Of a DNA stretch of 64,000 bases, positions 35,401-45,900 are shown piece by piece (position 1 is the stretch's first letter; every line of letters begins with the position of its first letter). Under the pieces are notes generated by a model, which was not told the origin of the DNA, did not search any database, and was given only the letters and a program-made list of their open reading frames with translations. Source of the stretch: Rhododendron vialii (taxonomy: Eukaryota > Streptophyta > Magnoliopsida > Ericales > Ericaceae); the NCBI RefSeq assembly GCF_030253575.1, contig NC_080560.1, forward strand, positions 33,903,501 through 33,967,500, in the 5' to 3' direction. Both the position numbers and the translations under genes were made by a program.

Positions 35401-35933
35401 TTTTGCTTCACACGTTAAGGAACAACTCAACAAAGAATAACAGTAGCAATGTAGCATCAAGATATCTATAAGAATTTTGTGCGAGGACCCATTTTTTTGT
35501 TAGTTTAACTACTTCATGCTCTTGGCATTGGGGATAAACCCATAGAAAAACTGCAAGGCGCAGCAATATTCCACTGTAATCCCTTGTTCTTTCCAATTCA
35601 CTTTCATTCTCATGTAACTTGTCAAATGACTACATTAAAAGAGAGCACTCAACATACCGCTTCAGTTTCATCTTCGGAGGACCCTTCATTAGAGTCATCA
35701 GAGTCAGCTGGGTCCGCCCCATCGTCCATGGTACTTGAGAAAATAGGCTGATGAATCCTAGTACTTCGCTTAGAACCGGTTGCAATGCATGGACATTGAA
35801 GAAAAACTGATTCCTTAAAATAAAAGTCTGGATTGTAATACCAAAAACATGGAACTTTACTAAATCTTTGCTCACGAACTCGTGGGGACCAGGTGCAAGG
35901 ATGACTTCCAAGGATACTCATCATATGCTGCAT
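29454..35933 (-). CDS. Chloroplast-type DUF3067 domain protein (5 exons)
   Basis: Exons 35933-35658, 33745-33611, 32499-32443, 30455-30321 and 29519-29454 join in phase 0 throughout to 222 codons plus stop. The N-terminal 75 residues are basic and Ser-rich, consistent with a plastid transit peptide. An acidic linker follows (TMDDGADPADSDDSNEGSSEDETEA), then the conserved part: FSGLDLATLIRNKYGRSYDV, EFMGRNLLAMNVMWKYMEQ, KSFPLTEEEYLLRLDDVANT, LKCWGAVSHIRNSL, and a C-terminal SIFIDMDETGGRANEWIYK. I recognise this as the DUF3067 type found in cyanobacteria and plants; its function is not known to me. The start is the first Met of the open frame after a possible acceptor (AACAACAG), so a non-coding first exon is likely upstream near the GA repeats. 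Family name is from memory; the exon structure is firm. Confidence 0.78.
34040..34720 (-). mobile_element. SINE-like interspersed repeat, copy 2 (split by a MITE)
   Basis: Same family as 8708-8966, here in intron 1 of the DUF3067 gene. Shared blocks lie on both sides of the MITE at 34168-34588 (left: ACCTTT, GGCTGCTCT; right: CCCCCTATACCTCCAA, AACCATGCCCC, AAATCAAAGC, CAATTTATG). Removing the MITE restores continuity. Confidence 0.55.
34168..34588. mobile_element. hAT-like MITE with GTGTCC-rich ends, copy 2
   Basis: Ends CTATGAAGCACCGACAC (left) and CTACGTAGCACGGACAC (right, minus strand), three mismatches in 17. Exact 8-bp duplication GCCCCCTA on both sides (34160-34167, 34589-34596). Subterminal GTGTCC/GTATCC repeats as in copy 1. 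421 bp, no transposase. It inserted into the SINE-like repeat. Confidence 0.9.
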
Positions 35934-36042
35934 GATATCTGTTGTTACACGAGAAAATAGTAGCACTTTTTTTGTTTGAGCTGGTAGTAAAGTGAGGTCT
36001 TATAAAGATGAATCATGAACATAACTACAAAACCAATGAACT

Positions 36043-36081
<39 letters not shown>

Positions 36082-36802
36082 CACTCATTGTTCGAAAATT
36101 TTAAGACAGTTGAAAACTGAGCCATGAAGTCATTTAATCAGGCCATTCATGTTAAAGAAATCAACGGTTGCTACAAATTAAGGGCTTGCCCCAATAGGTC
36201 GCAAGATTGAATCCCATCAAGACCCCAAACGTTACAAACCTTGGATCACTGGATGTTTGGCCGGTCGTTACTTTCAGACCAGGGGATTAATTGAGATGCA
36301 CGCAAGCTAGCTTGGACAACTAATTATCAAAAAATACAAAAAAATAAGAGCTCCCATTTATATCATCACTTTTGTTGGATTATATGTGAATCACAACAAA
36401 TGTTCCCAAAGTTACCATCTCGTCCAGGAAAAGAGAGACACTCGACGCTTTCACGAGAGAGTCAACATCTAAGTCACATAAGGGATGTGCGCGCATGTGA
36501 GCGCGAGCGTCAGCGCGTCTTCCAAAAATAGGTGAAAACTACTACTAAAATTCTCGAGCAAGCGAGTGGAGGGTCTTAACGAAGCATCAGGATTATGCGA
36601 CTAAGGTCAACAATCAACATACAAGAGCTGACCAATTGTAAATGATCTAACAATTTTAGAGACCACAGCACAGATTTTATTTTCCCCTTTCAAACTTCCT
36701 AAAGCTAGAAATGGCAAGGCATTATTGAAGAGATAAAGTAGTTTAAAAACCTGAAGCGAACATCAGTTTGACATGATCAAATGTAGTGAGTACACCCGAG
36801 CA

Positions 36803-36804
<2 letters not shown>

Positions 36805-36846
<42 letters not shown>

Positions 36847-36862
36847 GAAGAGGAACAAGAAA

Positions 36863-36904
<42 letters not shown>

Positions 36905-36926
36905 GAGGAGGAACAAGAAAATGGTT
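36805..36926. repeat. Two (GA)n tracts with a duplicated spacer
   Basis: Two long GA runs are each followed by GAGTTGA(A/G)GAGGAACAAG plus AAAATGGT. The unit of GA run plus 24-bp spacer is tandemly duplicated. It lies upstream of the DUF3067 gene and may be in its promoter or leader. Confidence 0.9.
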
Positions 36927-38155
36927 GCAACTGAACAGTACCTTATTTTCAGTCCAAAATTAATTTGCAGCCTCACAGCCTTACGTTTCTTCACGGTTAT
37001 ATCCACTTGTTGGACGAATTACAAATAGAAACCCAGAGGTTTCCTTTTCTAATTAATCGAACCACAATATGCTTCGTGAAATTACAACATGAGCCCTTAC
37101 TATTAATTTGATGACAATTGCCAACCCTACATGACCTAATTGATAATCTTTTCTTTTACTCAAAAAGCTGAGCGCCTGCGCCTGTCACTTTATTTTATCA
37201 CAACTGGCAGGGAAATCATGAGAGTATTGTGGTTGTTTAAGTTTAATGTGCATTCTTCTTAACATATTTAGCCCCCAAGTTAGACATTCAACAATTGGAC
37301 TTGTGTGTGAGATTCCATGTTCAACCTATTTAGTTGGAGATTCGCCTAGCAAACATAACTTGTAATTCGAACTTGCGTATATGGAGATTAACCCAGTGAA
37401 CATAATCCTTTAAGTCAAACTTGCGACGAGCTATATATATTAATTCTAATTCACTCAAGCACCTTGTAAAAACTATTTAGATTATCAAATATAGTAAAAT
37501 TTCTAAGTAATAGGAATATTATGGCATGTCTTGCTATCCTTGAAATGCATATTAGATGAATCCGACATTCACTTATGTGCCAACATACAACAACCATACC
37601 CGAGTCTATGTAACAGTCACTTATTGATGGTACGTTTGACTGATGATAACTCTCCTAACCTAAGAGATTATCAGGAGTGCACAAAGTGGGAACTTTAGTT
37701 CATTGCCCAAATCATTTGATAGATGCGGTGCAGTTACCGGAAAAATATATTGCTAGAGTTTCATCATGTCTAAGTGCTCATCATACAAATAATCTCGCAA
37801 AAAAGTTAAATGGCATGGCTTCAAAGAACGAAAGGGCACAAACGTGAGAAAAATCATACTGTAATCAATTCTTTACGAGCTTCTTATAGCTCATCATTAC
37901 TTTTGTGCTCAATTCTTTATGATCTTCTTGTAGCTCATCATTACTTTTGTGCTCATCATACCCACCTTCCATTTGTTTTTCTCACCAGATGTACCCACAT
38001 TTTTCGAATCGTTGGCATTACTATCACTGCTCTCATCTGCATCACTATCAGTGTCATCATCGTCCCTTGATGAGGAGGATTGTGCACAGACCACATCGCG
38101 GTGCTACCAGGAGTGTATCAAAGAGGCAATCTAAGTCTCTTCCGCTACAATGAAG

Positions 38156-38156
<1 letters not shown>

Positions 38157-38185
<29 letters not shown>
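38157..38185. repeat. (CT)n microsatellite
   Basis: A perfect CT run of about 29 bp. Confidence 0.95.
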
Positions 38186-38191
<6 letters not shown>

Positions 38192-39370
38192 GGGGAACGC
38201 CCGTGGGAAGTTCGTGCACAACTGTGTATCATCTGTGGCATATGCACAATCCGTGCATCATCTGTGCACAATTTGATGACTAGTGTAAATTATTTGTGTA
38301 GGACCCAGTGGCGAAGCCAGGATATTGACCACGTGACATCGGTGTCGGTGCTGAAATCTGATCCGGTTCAACTTCAACCTAATCGTCACCGCCATCATTG
38401 GACGGAGCCCAGCGGCGGCGGAGCAAGGTCACTGCCAAGGCCACGAGCCCCAGCTTGACGAGGAAGCCCAAAACATTGACCGCAATCAGCATTGCAAGCG
38501 CCATGGACTACTGCTTGAGGCTACATCCAACTCTGTCGAACCTTTTTTTGAGCCCAACTCAATGATCAGAAAATCATTCATTTTTCAAACTCATATCTAA
38601 GCCTGCAAAAAATCAAGTTAATCGCATATAGTTTGATATGATTTCGGAACACATTTATATTGTAAAGGATAGTTGAAATGAGATTTGATCCTATAGTCTT
38701 GTTTTTTACGGAATAAATATGTCCCAAATCATATCAATTGAAATTCAATCAACTTTAATTTTCGGTATGCTTGATATTCTCTGAGAGCTGAACAAAATGA
38801 ATGGTCCTGATTACTGAGGTGAGCTTAGAAATAATTCGTTTTCGAGCAAAAATTGTATTCTTCAATCGGATTGGAGTGGAGCTGGACTAAAAGGGTGCTG
38901 TGGCAAAAATTGCTCAACAAAATTGTGACAACATTTACGTGAAGAAGGTAAATTCCTTTCCAACAGTACAACTTCAAAGGTTACTTGCAAGAACTTGGTT
39001 GAGGTTTACCACACGGAAGTAGCTTGCTAAATGCGTGGGGAGAAGGGTAGAATGAATTCCATCATGAAATGTAATCAGATTGCTACATGGCAACTCTTCA
39101 GTCTAACTTACAAACCGAAGATACTTAAACCGATTCTAAATTTCATCGCATTTGTTAATTTTGCACCTCACTTTTTCGGTTTTCTACTTTGTCTCATCAT
39201 GGTGAATTAAAAAAATAAAAAATTATGATTTTTACCCAAATATTTTTAAAAATATCCAAGATAAAGCCCAAAAAATTGGCTTTATATTGGATATATAAAC
39301 GGCACTAATCACATGGGCACTATGAAGGGTTTTAATTTGGGGAAAAAAATTATATTATCACAAAAACAAA

Positions 39371-39905
39371 ACAAAATTACCCATCCCATTTTCCTCTCGT
39401 TTTGAGGCATAAAATATCACTCGAAAGTATACAATGCTAGAAAATATCAAAACAACCACGATTATTTACAAGTGAATTGTAGTCCACAAGACCAACATTA
39501 CATAGAAAATTGAGGAAAAATGGGAGGTGAAATTAAATGATCATAATCCCAAGTTCGGGGATCAGGGCAGATTCGAGGATACGGGGACAGTACTATCCGC
39601 CCCCGTTCCATCCCATTGCCATCGCATGGGCGTTGCATTGTAAAGGGGTTTTATTCAAAAGAAAAGAAATGAAATGAAAATCATATCATCACAAAAACAA
39701 AAAGACTACAGTTGTCGATTGAACACTAGGTTACCCATCCCATTTTCCTCTCGTTGTGATGGATAAAATATCGCTCAAAAATATACAACGCTCGTCCATG
39801 TCAAAATAATCATGATTATTTACAAGTGAATTGTAGTCCACAAGACAACCATTACATACAAAAAAAAAAAAAAGGAGGAAAAATGAAAGGAGAAATTAAA
39901 TGATC
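39371..39905 (-). repeat. Duplicated 3' flank of the zinc-ribbon gene
   Basis: About 175 bp just after the stop codon (39729-39905) recur at 39371-39543, sharing CCCATCCCATTTTCCTCTCG, TTATTTACAAGTGAATTGTA, GTCCACAAGAC and GAAATTAAATGATC. Between them is unrelated DNA. Since this probably is 3' UTR, the mRNA may have two equivalent end regions. Confidence 0.8.
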
Positions 39906-39911
39906 GCCTTC

Positions 39912-42900
39912 TCAGGTTCCTAACCTCTTAACACCACACTCTGAGCAGAATTTAGAGGTCTCCCTCAAATATGGTGCTCCACATTCATCACAAAACTTAG
40001 CGGGACTCGTTGGCTGAAATTTAAGCAAACGAAACAACTGATCAGTGACCATTGAAGACAAGAAAACAACTGCCTAACTCATTGAATCTCTCAAAGAAAT
40101 GATCCTCTGTCGTTACATGAAGCAGGACATCAGTAGGCATAATTGAAGCAAATATAAAAGACTTCATGCATCATATCCAAAACTGGTATCAAGGCATTTT
40201 TAGAAAAATAAACCGTATGATCACGAATCCGATAATGAGTTAGTTTGGTTTAGTTTAATCTTCGGATGATAAACAAAATTTCAATCCATGAACCCCAAAA
40301 TCAGATGGAGAAACCAAACTGAAATAAGAACGTATTCCAAAGAAACTTACCAATAAATGCAAGCGCCCTCCCACATGGCCTCCTGAGAGTGGTTGTAAGC
40401 AAGCCATGTGCTGGGGAATGGTTGCAGACTGCTGCACATGGGCAATTCCAGGTAAGTGTGAAGGTGCTCCACACTGATGGTTGTGAGAAAACTGAGCTGC
40501 ATGTTGATTTTGCTGGCCAGGATGTTGATGGTTGTGGTGCATAGGATGGAACTGGGTATGATGCAAAAGTGGTTCTAGCTGATGCTTTGATGGAGTTTGC
40601 TGCTGATTTTGTGGCTGCGAAAACAGGAAGAATAATATTATGAAATTATTGACTCCAGCATTAATTCTAGAAATACCAATACAAGCATATAAATAAGCGC
40701 GCACAAGTACCACAAACATATCAACTCTAAGATAGGTAATAAATTTGGTTGCACCCTAGTCTCATAATTCGCTCAAACTATCCATTGCTCCCATCCTGAA
40801 ATCACAGAGACTTGAGGAGAATCCGAGCTCAATTCGAGAACTGAGATACATCATTCATGAATCAGCAAACGAATTCAGTTTTTAGCTGCTTGAAGACATC
40901 TGTCAAATTGCACGTGGCTAAACTCAAACCAGCCTTGATGATAGACAGCTGCATGTACATACGTAGCATACTGCATATATAGAACTAATAAGGAACCTCT
41001 GACCAGTGACTAGAAGACAAAAATGAGGTGGGCAACTGCCCAAGAGTTTCCTTTCACAAGGTGAGATATAGATTTCAAGATGGATAAAATTATAGGTGTA
41101 TGAATATAAATATAAACACTCTAGGACACACCAGTTCTCAAAGTAATTTCATAAAAAATGCTCCCGTGCTCCTGCTCCCCCACCTGCTCCCGCCTTATGT
41201 GAATTAGGTTGCACCCACCCTTTCATAGCGTTTTCACTCTATGTAATGTGTTCACTTACTCTATTTTGAAGTGCAGGTGAAATCAACACGAAGTCGTGGC
41301 TATATTGGCCTCATAGGACACTCCAGCATGCCGCCTCACATGTGCACCTTAGCCTCACCCTAGGCACCCTGCCTCTCAAATATGAGCACTTTTCATGTAA
41401 ACAACATAATCAAAATAAAAATTTGCTTGTTTCAAGAAATACTAATACCATACAAAGATTATCACATCATGTCCATTTTTGGTCCAATCTGAGCTCAAGA
41501 TCCTTAGAAGAAAGAGATTAGAAGGCCTTGGAGACACCTGGTATGGTGTCTTCAAGCACCCTTTGACGAGCAAGTTAGAATGGAGTGATAAAGAGCAGAA
41601 GAGAATTGAGGTTTTTGGATGAAGAAGAAGAAAAGTTACTGTTTAGACGTCATCCACTTATCGTTCTATCATGTGTCCCCTTATCCATCTTATCATAGGT
41701 CAGGTGGGTTGTGGTCTCCCTTCTAACACATGTCCCATTGCAAGGGAATCTAAAAAGCCTTTGTAGTGACCACTGACCACTTGCAGTGCTCGAAATTCGG
41801 TTGCTTTAGACCATGCCTTCGAGATTCAGGTTAGGTGTAGACTGTAGCCTCTCTAAAGTTGAGGTTGGATTCAGGTCCCTCAAACATTGCAGGCTTACAA
41901 TTAGGCTGAAATGGGAATGGGCCAAACCCGGTATACACTGCACCTATGTGTACTGCGGTCCCATTCTCGGAGTGAACTTTGGACCAGTGAAAAGTATACG
42001 TACGTGTTAACTTGATTCAAAGATTCAGGTCACTTCGGGACCCAACCAATTCCGTGTTGAGCTAGAGGCTAGAGCGACTTTGGGAGGCTAGAGCGACTTT
42101 GGGTGGCCTGTCTGATGAAATGCAGAGCTGACAAAGTGGGAACTCTCTTGAGCCATTGCCTTTATATGGCATGGTGCATGACTTTTGAGCTCTCCTCACG
42201 TTGAGCCACACTCGCCTTTCCTCCGTGAGATCATTATTTTGCATGCTCTCCTCCACGTTGAGCTATGTTTCCTTGCAAAACTTCATCGCCTGCTCCAAGA
42301 TTGAGAAGTACCACTCCAAAAGGTGCCCTTCCAACATGAACGTTGACCCTCCAACGTAACCATGCAAGATGGCCTCTGCCCACTATTTCGGGTGAAAATA
42401 TTCTGTTAGCTCTCCCCCCAGGATTGACCTTTGTTTACTAGTTCCCTTTGAAGGTAGAAGTCTATGTTATCTTGCTCCCCAGGGGGTCGAGCAACACTTA
42501 ACCTTCGATCTGGGGTGATACAACTATGTGTGCTCTCCTCTTGGATTGAGCTATGTTTACATGCTCCCTTAGAAGCAAGGTAAAGAACTCACCAGATAAA
42601 CTCAAATTTCACAATGCTATTGTTCTACAACCACACGCTAATGGACGACAGACGTGATTGGATGTGTTCTATTTCCAATTTTACATGGGATAAGTGAAGC
42701 AAATCAATTCAACATGCCAGAAGGGGTGCAACTCTACACACCAAAGAATACAAACAAGCTAGAGATGTTCACCGAAACTTGTTCTTTTTCACTTTGACAA
42801 GAAAATGCATGTAGAAGGGCATCAAAGGTGATGCAAGCCATGTTAATCAACGACAAGCCTTATTAAGGCCTAATAAAGCCCTAAACCCTAGCAACCACCC

Positions 42901-45900
42901 CAAAAAAAGGTCTATAAGATTGCAAACCCAAAAAAGGTCTATACATGCCTTACATTCAAGTTTACCGAGAAAACCCAACAAAAGATCAATGAGTATTCTG
43001 GTTAGTGTTTTTAAGAACTTCACCCGAAAAGAAATAAACTGTCAAATAAAGCACTGAGTTACACATCCCGACGAAAATTCTCAAAACTTCAAGGGGCACT
43101 CTCCAGCATCCTCTCTTTATAAAGGTGTTAGTCAGAAACTCACCACCTCTGACCATAAAGAAATATAGAATTGCACGAGTCAGCTTGTCCAGTATGACAG
43201 AATCTAAATATACAGCACTGTAAACTCTGTTTCAAAAGATAGTTGTAGGAATTGACCTAAGCCAACAATATATGGATACAAAAGGGGCTTAACAGAAGTT
43301 TCGATGAATAGTATGTCACCGAAACCTCCAGTCAGCTGCAAGTCCTGATTCAAAGATAGACCACAAAACCCAGCCTCTAAGGGAGAATAAGAACATTTAA
43401 GTAGACAAAATAATTAGAATAATTATTACCACACAAAAAATATTATGTTGAGAAAAGTCAAACTCTTGCCAAAAGCCTAGAACGTTAATAGAAGTTCACG
43501 CAAACACTACATGCATCCTGGGTAAGGCATCATAGCAGAGGGTAGTCAAGTAATATTAGAATCGCCTGAGTTTACAAACTGAGCACAATAGTTGTAAGAA
43601 TTGGACTAAGCCAACAAACTACATAAAAGTGGGCTTTACAGAAACTGGAATCTGTAACAGTCTTGGTTCAGAGAACACTTTTTTTTACAACGCCCTGATT
43701 CAAAGATAGTACCACAAAAAATGCGTCTCCATTAGAATAAGAACATCTACAACAACATTGGAGACAAAAAAACAAAACAACTACTACCATGTTAAGAAAA
43801 CTAAAGGAGCTCCTACTCTCGTTAGCACATAAATCAGAAGTGTAGTCATCATCCATGCGAAGAAATGCATCCGAGGTAAGGTGTCCAAGAAGCATAGGGC
43901 AGTCACATCATATTCCCACTATTTTAAGCACACCCTACTCAGCCCCTTGAACCCCCCCTTCTTAGAACAACAAAACTTATAGAAGAAATACAAGGATAGG
44001 GTAGGTATCTTACGTCATTGACAGAGCGATAACCTTGCCCTGTAGCCATTGGAGAAGAATTATCTGTGCCAGCAAAAGCCTGAGGAATAGTATCAGAATG
44101 ATGACATATGAGTTAAACATTTGACCACAGTATGACTACAACAATCAGCATGTGAACATAAGGCAGGTCAAGCTTACAGGCAAACCGGGAATACATGGCA
44201 AGGAGTTTGATGCTGCACGCCTATACTTGTGTCTCGGATTGTAAAACTTATAGTCTCGGGCAGAGACAGCCACTTCATGCCGCCCCGTCAACCGCTTGAA
44301 CCTTTGTAAGTCAGCATGCTAGTTAGACTATATGTTGCCACCTAAATTCAAAAACATTACGGAATTCGAAGATACCATTGTTACTCTATCAATATCTGTC
44401 TCACAAAATGTCATTCTGTGACTCATTAGGTTATAACCTCTATTTAGTTGTCGCAGCTTTGAATATCTCCTCTCCTTTTACACAAGAGTACCAAAATGGT
44501 CTTCCTCCACTATTCCACCATTTTCCTAATCATTATTCATTGTGATCTTACTGAGTAACTTTTTTAACCAAGAAACACCGACCTCTATTCTCTAGTCCCA
44601 TCGAAATAATTCTCTCCCTCTCCTCCATGTTATCTAGATTTCAATTTGTCCTTAATCTCCTCTTCCTTAAACAGTTAACTCCCTTGAATCCTCAGCTTTT
44701 ATACACTTAACTTGAGGAAAGTCCTTTGGTTTCCTTCTATTATCATATCGGGTTCACAAATGCTCTTTTCTCTTTCTTTGCTACTTTAAATGATGTAAAT
44801 CCACTGCCACTTAAACTGATAATAAAAATGAATTTAAAACTTAATAAAAGTATATTTGTCCAATCCTAAACAAAATCATGACCTAAAGATTCACATATAA
44901 TAAGCCATCTTATTCAAAAATAATAAAAATGAAGCCGCAAACATAGGAAACTCAAGGCCCCTCTTACCACTCAGCGTCTTCAATGTGCATGCTAGTAGGT
45001 TTCTCAATGATAGATAAACCATTGACAACTACAAAACGAACCCGCTTCTCCTCTTGAATTACTAATTCTGGAAATCTTGATCTTGTTTCAAATGAAGTAG
45101 CCAATTCTCTTCTTTTAAATACGCAAGTTCCTATGTTCATGGACCAAAATAACCGGAAGTCATAACAAGAAAGGAAATCGCTTGGAAAAAATAGAGGAGG
45201 AGAAAAAGGAAAACGAATGATAACAGAAACAGAGTGATAAGCATGTACAGCAACACGAAATGTGAGTGTGTCAAATAGTCAGCAGAAATGGTTGAAGCGT
45301 GGGGTTTTCGAAATTCAAAGAGCAGCAGCTGTAGCAAGGCAACATGCAGATAAGGATTACATTCTGAAAGGAGATGCCAAGCACGTCATCCAGATGTTAC
45401 AAGGAATTACTTGTGTCACAGCTTAGATGTGGTCATCACAGATTCTATTGTTTTAGCTAGCTTTCTTCATTCTTGTTCTAATTTTGTTCCTCGAACGTGT
45501 AATAGGGTGGCTCATGTGGTAGCCAAGTATGGCCTATCTAGTGAGCTCCATACAACCTGGAACGGGAACTTTTCGGACTGGGTTTGTGATGAGGTTTCCT
45601 TAGATGTTCCTATTTCAGCTTGATCAATAATATGGTTATCAATGGTTAAAGAAATAGACCCATTAGAATGCTTTGAAAAACAGCAGGCCCTTCATGTCAA
45701 TCGAATTAGAACCAAAGCTCACGTCCAGTGTTTTACTTTTACACACCACAGATATACGAAAAATAAGATAGCGAAAAGGAACCAACAGCTAAAGCCAAAA
45801 AATGGAAGTACAACTTCAAAATGCAAAAGCAGACTCTACAAATTTGTGACGATAGGCCGGATGAAGCGTTTTCGAAAATCAATTTGGTTCGCTCCAAATC

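Larger units (their letters stand above)
35934..39911. other. Intergenic: DUF3067 upstream region and zinc-ribbon gene 3' flank
   Basis: Contains (GA)n tracts at 36049-36079 and 36805-36903 and a (CT)n tract at 38157-38185. There is an acidic open frame on the minus strand at 37909-38094 (Asp/Ser-rich), a small GC-rich minus frame at 38379-38504, and the duplicated 3' flank of the zinc-ribbon gene (39371-39905). The DUF3067 promoter and any non-coding first exon should be in 35934-37050. No intact gene was recognised. Confidence 0.55.

Noticed and set aside
37909..38094. Asp/Ser-rich minus-strand frame (DDDDTDSDADESSDSNAND)
   Set aside because: Low-complexity and short, with neighbouring tandem repeats. 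It could be an exon of a lost gene but nothing supports it.
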